Shown: positions 11,074 to 20,414 of the stretch, piece after piece
Numbering within the stretch: the stretch's first letter is position 1
Layout: the number at the start of each line of letters is the position of its first letter
Origin: Paramyrothecium sp. XJ0827
Lineage: Eukaryota; Ascomycota; Sordariomycetes; Hypocreales; Stachybotryaceae
Assembly (NCBI GenBank): GCA_020881915.1
Contig: JAJFPB010000001.1
Span: 5,394,001-5,458,000 of the forward strand
DNA: 64,000 nt
Direction: 5' to 3'
Made by a program: the position numbers and the translations under genes
Notes under the pieces: model-generated
Database searches by the model: none
What the model was told of the DNA's origin: nothing
What the model saw: only the letters and a program-made list of their open reading frames with translations

Positions 11074-11923
11074 ACAGGTCGGCTTTCCATTTCAAGGCGA
11101 TGAAAGCAGATAGTGCAATAAGACCGAAAAGCCCTTACTTGAAACATACTGTGTGGCATAAGGTATACCTTGGTCGGTTGTGATGACTTGATGCCGTGAC
11201 ATGTGAGCGGGCACAGTATGATGTAGGAAGGTGATATCCCCACAACTGGTGAGTCAAGAAAGAGAGCCCGCCAAGCTTCATTCTCTACTATTACTGGCAA
11301 AAAGTCCAAGGGGGCAAAGAAAGGAAAGAAGAAGATAATGTCAGGAGACTACTTTGGAATCTAGTCTATTAGTTTATGGGTGTCCTATCTTGATCACTAT
11401 ATTTACCAGTGATTTTGATCTAGGTATGAAGTATACCCATTGACCTAGAGATTGATCACCTTACATACATAAGGGCAAGGTAAGCGAATGGCCCTCGGAA
11501 CCAAAACGTCAATTGCCCACGCGACCACGACCCACCCCCATTTCAGGGTCCCTGTCCTCTCGAGCGTTGACACTCTTGGGTGTTCCCCCACCATACGACG
11601 CTGCGTCGCAGAACGCCGGAGTCTGCACCCTTTTCTCGGTGGGGTGCAACGGCACACTGCTGCCCGTATGCAGGGGTTCCAGGGGGGGCCTTACTCCGGA
11701 GGCAAAACCGTTGGCTGCACCTCGTGTAGGCCTTTCCTGATGCTGCTTGACTCGAGGGACATGCAAAACAGGAGACGCTCGTCGTAGACGTCCGTTGGTC
11801 CCATCCCGCAGTGCGTGTTCCGGCAGGGGGTTTGGGACTCGTCAGCCACCTGCACGCGCAGCTACTGCACTCCACCATGTTGGATACCTACCTACTCGGC
11901 GGCAAAGTAAGGTATGCTTGGTG
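11074..11923. other. Intergenic region with nested palindromes
   Basis: This lies between the 3' ends of the second DUF3669 gene and TBCD. AT-rich DNA at about 11330-11462 carries two inverted repeats: ATCACT/AGTGAT (11393-11398 with 11408-11413), and an imperfect GATCTAGGT...ACCTAG...GATC (11417-11460) enclosing GGTAT/ATACC. After that the sequence returns to ordinary composition without a credible ORF. Confidence 0.55.
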
Positions 11924-14900
11924 CTACACGAAACCTAGCCCCTCCACCATGGCCTTGACCTGAGTCTTGTCCGCCGCCGCCCAATCAACCCCCATGAGAC
12001 GGTCGCCAAGGCCGACCTTGTCGCCAACTAGCCCCCAGAGCTCATCGACAACTGCGCTTCGCACTCGGGGCCAGGGGTGCAGCATCAGCGCCCCGAGCCT
12101 TCGCCTTGCCTCCTTCACAGCGTCCGCGCTCTCGACGGTCCCCTTGACCTGGTCGAGGCCGAGGTCCATGGCGCCCATGGATGCCACTCCGCCGTACACC
12201 TTGATGCATGCTGCGATCTTCCGCACGTTGCCAGATTTGTACCCGGCCTTCTGGGCCTGGAGGCAGAGCTGCCGCAGGCTGACGCCCCGAGCCTGCTGGA
12301 AGAGCCCGACGTGGAACAGGAACGCGATGATCTCCATGGTGGGCACCAGCACGCGATCTTGGCCTTGGTAGGTTTTCATGTTCTGCAGGAGCGCGGCACA
12401 GACCACATCGAGATTTTGCGGAGACGTGCTGCAGAAGCCGGAGAGCGCCGCTCGACTGGCAATGACAAGGTCTTCGCTGCCAGTGTCAGCGGACGTTACA
12501 AAGCCGGACAGCAGCGCCTCCATCAACTCCCCTGTGCCCGCCCTCGCCACCTCATGAACCTCGGGATGCAGCCAATCCTCAGACAACAACCCCAGGAGAG
12601 TCTCGAAGTAGGACACGGCGGAGATGGTCAGCTGCCGGAAGCGCACAGCTTGCCTAAAAGAAATCAGTAAACAGCATAAAATCTGGGCTGTGGGAAAGAT
12701 CCTACTCTGCTTGCATCGCCAAGGCCAAGGCAGCCTGTGCCTCTGGTCGAACCCGGTCTAGCTTCTCTGCACACAAACGAAGCGTGCTCGGGAGGAGCGC
12801 TGCCACAGACGTGACTGTTGTGCCACTAGGGCGGCTGCCCAGCGTCTCCCAGACAGCTTGCACAGCGCGCAAAGCCTCTACTCTCACGTGGGATCCGACG
12901 TCTCCCCTTGCATTCGTCGTGAAGTCGTTGAGCCCATCGTTTAGTAATCCAAGAAATGGTGTCGGTGCCGTCCGAAGCTGCCGACTTCGCCGTAAGCTCT
13001 GGAGGATAGCCACCCGGATCTCTATGTCGTTATCCTCCTTCCAACGCTGAATTAGAGCCGTGCACACGAGATCCTGGCTCGGAGCATTTCCTGACAGATC
13101 ATTGACTAAGGGCTGCGCCATAGCCAATACGTAGAAGTAGCCGTTGCCATGCACTGACGCGCGGCTGCTAGGCTTATGGCGAACGATATCCGCCCATTTT
13201 GTCAAGAGACCTAGCCTCTCCTCGAATCTTGAGAATATGAGAAGAGTCAATGCAGCTGCCGCCGCTTGCTCAATTGTCTCTGAATCGTTCCAAGCCAGGG
13301 AGCGTGGTGCAACGGCTTGTAGGGCTGCTAAAAATGCATCTACTTCCTTAGAACGACTCGTGGTGGCGTCGATAGATGCAACAAGGTTCATGTAGCCTTG
13401 CGAGTATGATGGCGATAAGAGAATCCTTCCAGTCTGTACGTCCGCAAGGGAGCACTCGGGCCGAGTAGTAGCCTGCAAGATGGGTAACATGGATACGACG
13501 AGCTGGCTCACGGCTTCTGCAACCAGCTCAGGACGCCGGAAGGTCGTACTCTGGCATTTGTGGAGGATATCGGTGGCTTCCTTGAGGATCCTCTTCAAAA
13601 ACGTAGCAAGTTGAGCCCCCTCAATACCATTGCTAGGTGCGTCCTGGTGCATCTTAGGCAATTGGTCAATCACGGCTGCGAGGCAGAGTAGGAGACCATG
13701 GCGCTCTTCAACCTGTCTGTTCTCGAGACCATTCAACGGCGCCAATATCATTTTGACTGATGTATCGATAGCGGAGATGGCGCTCGATGAGTACCGGCTT
13801 GCCACTTCGGCAGTGAGATCGCCAAATGCATTGCCGACAACTCTCCTTGAAGAAGCATCAATGTCGCCAACTCCTCTCCAACCGAGCATACCATCCATGA
13901 GAGCATCGCCATAGTGAGCGGATAGTTTCGTAGCGTTGATGGCCACCTCTTGCATTGCGCGACTTCTCCGGGCCACGGCATGGTAATCCACAGTCTGGAC
14001 AACCTCGATGCCCTTTTCTACTGTGTCTGGGTGTCGGCCGATGAGCTCCTGCAATGCTGCGGAGGCCCCGCGTCTGATGTTGCCGGCCGGGTCGAGACAC
14101 GCCGTCGTCACAAGCTCTGTCCCAAGTACTTGTAATATTGAGCTTGTCCTTGGGTGGGACTTGGCTGCAAAAACAGATTGCGTGGAAACGGCTTTGAGCT
14201 CCTGCGTGCTATATCGTCGCGCAATGGCCCAGATGCCGAAGCAGGCTGCGTCGCGCACGTTGGTACCTATGCTACTGCCAGAGGATCCCCGCTGTTCAAA
14301 GGACAGGCCAATGAGGAGGGCGTGGATGATATCTGCAAGTTGCCTCGCAGGAGGCGAGCGACGATACAGCAGATGCGAGAGAGTGAGTATCAAGCCATGC
14401 CACTCCAAGTTGTTCACTGCTGATAGATCCCTAACCGGCTTGGAGCCAGACTCCGTCGAAGGGTTTCGCCACAGGACGTTCCGGTTCAGTGACTCTAGCA
14501 CCGCCTCCACAACCTGAGATGCCATCTCCGGGTCGAGTTTTAGCGTGATGATGCTGAGCGATTTGCTCGCGGCGAACCGGACTGGTGTGTCGTTATCAGA
14601 TAGGCTGTCTAGCATGTAACCGATGGCAGTCTCGGTCAGTTCTGTGCTCGCCATGTCTTGATGTGATCGACGTAGAAGCGAAGTTATGACGGTACGGAGA
14701 ACCTTGAGAACCATTTTCCTAGCGAGTGCCAGCGTGACTATATTCTTCGCGAAGTCGCTCTTGTCAATGGCTATGGCATGTACGGTTTGAAACACCGTAT
14801 TGAGATACTTGTCCATGTCTGATGTATCAGATGAGGACCTGAGCATGCCGGCCAGGAAGGAAATGACGCCGAGGTAGAAGTATGCTGTGCCAACGGTCCC

Positions 14901-15778
14901 CTCAATTGGCGCTCGGAGAGATGACAATGCCCACTGGACAAGAGAATCGAGCACACCGAGCTGTTGCATGTCCCGCCGCATGGCAACTCTGACAAGCAGG
15001 GCCTTGGCTGCATCTCTTTCCTTTCCAGGCGAAGCAAGATACTTGATGGCGAGCGGCACGACTCTCATGGTAATACCAGGCAAATTTTCAGGCCATGTTA
15101 GTCCCGGAATTTCCACGACTGGGACGTCGTCCAGATCCACTGACGAGATGGTCGAGAGGTCAAAGGGCGCCAGCAGAAGATGGGACAACCAGAGCAGAAT
15201 GATATATCTCTGCTCCCATGACCACTTGGCCAGAGCCTCTTCCGTTTGACCAGGCTGTGCTTCTGTGACTTCGGACTCTTCAATCGCCGATAGCAACAGC
15301 TCCAGAAACCTGGTTTCGGCGTTGAGAAATCGAACAATCACCTTTTCGCCACGGATCTTGCAGAAGGTGTAGAGAATCTTGGAAATGGCATGGTCAACAG
15401 ACACCAAGAATTGAGAGCTGGATGGCCCACGTTTCGGCCTGCGGCGGGTCTGGAGGAATTCTAGATACGCCTCTGCTAGGAACGGAATCCATTTCGGCAG
15501 ATGAGGATCCAGGAGCTGGGGGAGCTCTTGGAATGAGTCGAGGACCTAGAGAAAGAGACATTTGAGCCACCGGCGCGCAGACCAGAACGAATGGCGGGTG
15601 TACTGACGCTGTTTGTGAGCCTGAGCGTTTCCTGGGCCGGGACGCGGGATCGGATGCGCGGGGCGCCCTGGCCATCCGGTTTGCGAAGAAAGACGGGCAG
15701 AGAACGGTCAAAATCGGCGATGAGGTCCGCCGAGGCGGTCTGCAGCTTGACGTCCGAATCGAGCTCGGAGGCGTCCAT
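11924..15778 (-). CDS. TBCD: Tubulin-folding cofactor D (TBCD/Cin1)
   Basis: Cofactor D captures beta-tubulin and, with cofactors C and E, drives assembly of the alpha/beta dimer and GTP hydrolysis. The coding sequence is complement(11924-12653, 12706-15545, 15608-15778), giving 1246 aa; human TBCD is 1192 and yeast Cin1 1014. Intron 1 (62 nt, phase 0) begins GTCAGT and joins LRLTNS to VLDSFQELPQLLDPHLPKWI, the family's N-terminal motif. Intron 2 (52 nt) joins ALAMQAE to QAVRFRQL. The rest is all-helical and HEAT-like: KWSWEQRYIILLWLSHLLLAPFDL, DTPVRFAASKSLSIIT, a DAACFGIWAIARRYS segment and EWHGLILTLSHLLYRRSPP are recognisable TBCD blocks. The C-terminal TBCD domain spans roughly residues 900-1150. 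The start ATG at 15778 is followed by an Asp-rich helix typical of the family. The GH76 gene lies upstream on the same strand. Confidence 0.95.
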
Positions 15779-16691
15779 GGCGGTTTCGATATATCAATGA
15801 CAGGAAGCACAAGTTTTGAAGCTAGAGCTAGGTGGACATTCTGGAAGTCGCGTGGCTACTCTCGAGGCTCAAGGGCCCAGCCGGAAAACTTCAGTAATGA
15901 CACGAGGGATGATAGGAATACAGGCGCGGCTCGAATGCGCAGTCGTGCTCCTGATATGCCTGACCTTTTATGTGGTGCAGTTGGTGACTAGAGTAGGAGA
16001 GCTTGAGTGGGTGAAATGTGGGTACCTGGGCTGACTACTATTGAACGATAGGTCTCAATGCGCTGCCCATCTACACAGAAAGACAGACGTATCACAGTCA
16101 ACTGCCTCACAGTGCCTCGTCATGGTGCGGATTTTATAATTTCAACACGTACTATAGAAGGAAGCTCTATTCATGTTGGGAATAAATTCCAGCCAGACTA
16201 CCGAACGGTCAAGCCCTCATCCAGGTACTGTGTCGACTTAGACCGGCCAACTCACGGCCCTGTGCAGAAAACAAGAGGAAAAGGCAACAGCATTGCCTCT
16301 CCTAATGCACACAGGAACCAAGCGACCAATTTCCAGAAGAAAAGTTTTAATGAATCACGCTGGAAACATGATGTATTGTGTTTGGCTGCCATGAGCAGCC
16401 TTGTGGTTCTGTGGTACCATTACCCATTACGTCCCGCGTTAGACGGGCTTCTGTCCTTCGTGGGGATCTCATTACGTCTCCCGACAAGTCCTGGCCCAGT
16501 ACGAATCTATGATGCGGTGTCGCGGCCCATCTCTCTGCTTACATGCAGCCCAAGACCAGTTCTTCAAAACAGAGGTATACCGGAAACTCCTAGCCAAAAC
16601 TCCAAGGTACGCGTCGTTATGGCATTCTGGATGCCCGCCACCTGTCTTCTCTAAAAATAAAAACTCGAAAAGCAACAACCTCATAAAGGGA
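15779..16691. other. Intergenic region between TBCD and the GH76 gene
   Basis: This is TBCD's upstream region and the GH76 gene's 3' flank. A 198-codon ATG-initiated frame at 16058-16654 (+) shows no recognisable domain and was not accepted as a gene. Nothing else stands out. Confidence 0.5.
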
Positions 16692-17897
16692 TTACGCAAC
16701 CGCAATGGCGGCGACAATGGCGTCCAGCGCTGAGCTGTGCGACTTGCCGTTGTACGCCACCACGGGCCCGTTCCACGCCACGCCCAGCTCCGAGTTGGCG
16801 CCGCGGTTGTTGGCCCAGATGACGTCGGCGTTCTTGGTGATGAAGCTCTTGAACTGGTCGTCGGGCGCCGCCTCGTGGAAGTAGCGCAGGTTGCGGATGA
16901 AGATGCCCTTGAACTGCGGGCCGTCGACGCCGCAGTGGCCGCTGCTGAGCTCGCACTTGTCCGTCTCGACCAGCACGCCGTCCTCGTTGGACAGGTGCTC
17001 GATGGCGGCCTTGGCGATGGCGCTGCCGCGCTCCAGCAGCTTCTGGTCGCCGGTGGCCCTGTGCAGCTCCGCCAGGCCGCCGAGGATGACGCCCTGGTTG
17101 TAGGACCAGGTCTGGAGGCCGTTGTTCTCGCAGGTTGCCGTGAGGCCGTCGTTGATGAGGTTGTCCTTGTTGATCATGCCGCTTTTCTCGAACCACTCCC
17201 ATTGCGCCTTGGCGAGGTTGAGGTAGGAGGGGTCCTCGGGGATGCGGTTCGCCAGGGAGGCCAGCACGGAGAGGTACAGCTCGTTTGTGATGGCATTCAC
17301 GTACTGGCGGTCCCTGTTCCAGTACAGGCCGCCGTTGCAAGGGCCTCCGAGACCAGTCGCCATATCCTGCGTGATCTTGACAGCGGCATCGAGATAGTCC
17401 CTGTCGCCAGAGGCGTCGTACGAGCGGATCATGGCCAGCGCCCACCAGCCCTGGTCGTCGTAGAACTCATTGAGGAAGTCATCGAAGCCGCGCTTCGCCA
17501 GGAAGTCACGCTTGACCATGCAGCCCTCGTCCCAGTCGATGCAGTACGTCGACGCCGTCATGCCCTGAGAATCCATGGTCTTGACGGTCATGATTGTGGC
17601 CTTCTGCGCCTGGACGAATGTGTGCCGCATGTATCCACCCAGGTTCAACTCGTTGGCATCGTCGATCCGTAATATCGCAAAGTCGGCGAGAGTCGTCAGG
17701 GCGTTGGCGCTGTTCCACCAGGCACTGTCCCAGATGCCCGTCTGCGTGCTGTACCAGTCCGCGTTGAGCCTCTCAATAGCAGCCTTGGCGTTCAGGGCAT
17801 AGTCCTCGGGATCAGCTGCATTACTGCTCTTGACAAAAGCAGAGGCGGTTACAGCGGCCTGGAGCAGGAGGCTCGACCACCACTGTTGGGGTATCAT
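16692..17897 (-). CDS. Secreted GH76 family endo-alpha-1,6-mannanase-like protein
   Basis: GH76 enzymes cut alpha-1,6-mannan backbones. Fungal members (Dcw1/Dfg5 group and relatives) help attach GPI proteins to the wall or trim wall mannan. This intronless gene encodes 401 aa. Residues 1-27 look like a signal peptide, with a hydrophobic LLLQAAVTASAFV core and cleavage near SSNA. The catalytic Asp-Asp pair is at 147-148 within EFYDDQGWWAL. Other family blocks are WNSANALTTLADFA, GGPCNGGLYWN, NAITNELYL, WSYNQGVILGGLAELH and FKGIFIRNLRYF. The protein ends after LDAIVAAIAVA. That tail is hydrophobic but short, with no clear GPI site, so a soluble secreted enzyme is slightly more likely than an anchored one. 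Strong third-position GC bias creates long antisense frames over the gene. Confidence 0.93.
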   Translation of the reverse strand: MIPQQWWSSLLLQAAVTASAFVKSSNAADPEDYALNAKAAIERLNADWYSTQTGIWDSAWWNSANALTTLADFAILRIDDANELNLGGYMRHTFVQAQKATIMTVKTMDSQGMTASTYCIDWDEGCMVKRDFLAKRGFDDFLNEFYDDQGWWALAMIRSYDASGDRDYLDAAVKITQDMATGLGGPCNGGLYWNRDRQYVNAITNELYLSVLASLANRIPEDPSYLNLAKAQWEWFEKSGMINKDNLINDGLTATCENNGLQTWSYNQGVILGGLAELHRATGDQKLLERGSAIAKAAIEHLSNEDGVLVETDKCELSSGHCGVDGPQFKGIFIRNLRYFHEAAPDDQFKSFITKNADVIWANNRGANSELGVAWNGPVVAYNGKSHSSALDAIVAAIAVA

Positions 17898-20414
17898 GTT
17901 CTGGTTGTGTAAAGGAGTATACTGGAGTAACGACGAGTATCAACTGCACGGCATGAGGGATTCTCTAGACGAAGGGTTTAGGGGAGGGTAATGACAGTTA
18001 AGAACAAAGGGAAAACGTCATGAATGAAGCTCGGTAACAGGAAAACGGGGCCTTTGTTTCCTAGATATAGCACAGCCATATCGGAGACAGCAGACGAGGG
18101 TTGGTTTGGGGCCCGGGATCCATATAGGTTGGTTCGACGAAGCTTTTAGGCCGCAGCCCCATGCCTCAAGCGCATCAAAATGCTTTCGACATTGCACCCG
18201 CGCGGACTTCCCCTGCTGGCCCCTTTCTCCTTGCGACTGCCCAGCTTCTCGGCATCGCCCAAGGTGATACACGCTGCCAAGGGGCTCCAGGTGGGTTTCC
18301 CTCCTCAAGCGCCGGCTACACGATGGGTCTCCCGATAATTGGCGCTCCGGCGCGGCCTAGAAGATCCAGGTACGCGCCGGAGAAAAAAAGAAGTTACCAG
18401 GGCCAGGGGGGTGCAAGGTTTAGCACCCAAAAGCATGAGCTTGGCCTTCAACCATGGTAGGTCAAGGACTAGTGCGAGACGGGCGACGGCAGAGACCGAG
18501 CCCGTGATAGGGCCAGCGCAGCGTTTCAGAACGAGATTGGGTTGTCATGCTGCTGGGCCCGGCGGGCTGATGGCAGTTAGAGGTAACAGAGAGATGACAG
18601 GTACCGAGCTTGACAGCCGAAAGTACCTGCTACCGCGGCTGAGCCCACCACGCCGCATGCACAACGCCGGCATGCAATGTCGCCGGTACACAAGGCGCGC
18701 GCCAGGCACATGTTATATGGACAGGACCTGTCTCATGTCGGGGGCCGCTAACACCTCTCAACCTGAACTGGCGACAACCTGTTTATTGCTCAGCTCGTTT
18801 ATGCCATCATGCCCTGCGGCGAGAAGAGACGAACATTGCCCTCTTGCACTTTGCCTCTCGCAGCTTTGCCACCACCGGAACGAGTCGAACCCCCCACCGG
18901 GCCCAAGAGAGGAGGAGATGGAGGCCTTGTATGGCTTGGCATCAACCGTGTCACATAATTCTTAGCTACAGTCTGTGTGTATGCTCCAGATTGCTGGACT
19001 GACGCTCGCTTCTGTGTAGCCCTGGGCCTTTTTTTCCCTTCCTTTCTTTTTTTTTCTTTTCTTGACGTGGCCCGCCACCCGTACGGAGCTCCTCCGCACG
19101 GCCGATCCGTCGCTGCACTCGAAACGCCCGATACGAAGTCCGGTGCGACGGGGCATCTTGGGTTCGCTGTACGCGCGACACAAGAGGTAAGCTTTTTCCC
19201 CTTCTTCTTCTTTTTCTTCTTCTTCTAAAAAAAAGAGAGAAAGAAAAAGAAGAAAAAAGAAAGAAAAAGAGGGAGCGAGAAGAGTTGCACGCGTGACATT
19301 GAACAGACAAAGCGAGTCCTTGTCCTTCTCTTTTTTTAGTGGTGCCAGGGTTCCTCTTCACACAAGTGCGGCTCATCCTTCGTCTTGGCTGCGAACAAAG
19401 GCGTCATCGTGCGACTGTCAACTGTTGGTTCGCAACACAACGTCGTATCCTGGTCCCTGGCAGAAAGTCCCGACGCAGCACGACACAGGGACAAGGTTAT
19501 CGCGCGCGCCTTCTCCCTCGGGCCCCATCCTAGCCTCTTTGTGCTCGCCCTTACACAATGCCTGTGACGTTTCCTTTCGTATCGCGGGAGTGGCACATGT
19601 AGAACGTTTCTCTTTGCCCAACTCAATGGTCAACACGATGTTGCATTTCGGCCATGAGAAAGAGCAGCGACCAAGAGCCCGTAACTCATCATTGGGGCCT
19701 CGATCAGGTCTGGAACACGCCGTAGAGGCGCAGATCATCCCCATCCTTAGCGTCTGGCCTTGACCAGCGGCATAATGATAGTGCCACTTCCCGAAATTGG
19801 CCCACATCGCAAGTGCAAACGATCTACTCTGTCAACCTCGTAACTTATGCTTCAGCAACGAGGCAGTTTTTCCCTTTGCGATGAGCATGGCTGCAAAGTT
19901 GCGCCTCGATTGTAGACTCGACTGCCGTCCCCATCCGGACTGGCGCCTACGAGCTTGTCTCTCCCAGGGTCTGGTATCCTTGAAACAACGAATTTGAAGT
20001 TAGCGCCAAACCCCGTCCGTCTCAGATGCAGGTCTCTCGGCAAACGAAATCTTCGAGCCTGTCGACGTCAGGTTCAGGGCCGTGGTTTATAATGCGGAGA
20101 GTTGCCCACCCAGTTCTTCTCCAGAGCTTCCTGTTCGTCTGAACTTTTGGGGACTCGGACATCACATTTGACGCCCCATGACCTGGTGCCAGCACTTCTC
20201 GACTTTACCAGTGTCAAGTTGGAAACAAACCTGGCGAGGCGCAAACATGATTCCTGTCCGTGCCATGAACGCTTTGCGAGGAGCCCGGCACGCATTGCTG
20301 TTTGATTAAACAAGATCTATCAATAGAGAAACAAGGGTATATCGGCGGCAAACCCAACGCCCAAACAAAGCACCCTTTGCAGCCCAATGTCTGAACATAC
20401 AACAACTACATTTC
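17898..20414. other. 2.5-kb non-coding stretch upstream of the GH76 gene
   Basis: I see no supported gene. Frames of 100-208 codons occur on both strands but lack domains, and most begin at TTG, CTG or GTG. Pyrimidine-rich sequence at 19027-19062 is followed by a striking switch from a pure pyrimidine to a nearly pure purine tract at 19192-19280. Confidence 0.5.
19192..19280. repeat. Pyrimidine-to-purine strand-switch tract
   Basis: About 35 bases of CTT/TTC repeats (19192-19226) are followed at once by about 50 bases of A/G repeats (19227-19280). The two halves are roughly complementary, so a hairpin is possible. Confidence 0.75.

Noticed and set aside
12077..12670. 197-codon plus-strand frame
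   Set aside because: It is antisense to the C-terminal exon of TBCD and has no domain of its own.
16058..16654. 198-codon ATG-initiated plus-strand frame
   Set aside because: No recognisable motif, no splice partners and ordinary intergenic composition. It could be real but is not supported.
16737..17672. 311-codon plus-strand frame
   Set aside because: It is antisense to the GH76 gene, where strong third-position GC removes stop codons.
18870..18900. Reverse-strand B-box-like GGGTTCGACTCG
   Set aside because: The flanking five-base arms do not pair and no A box lies at the right distance.
18339..18965. 208-codon plus-strand frame
   Set aside because: It starts at TTG, has a mixed basic composition and lacks a domain.
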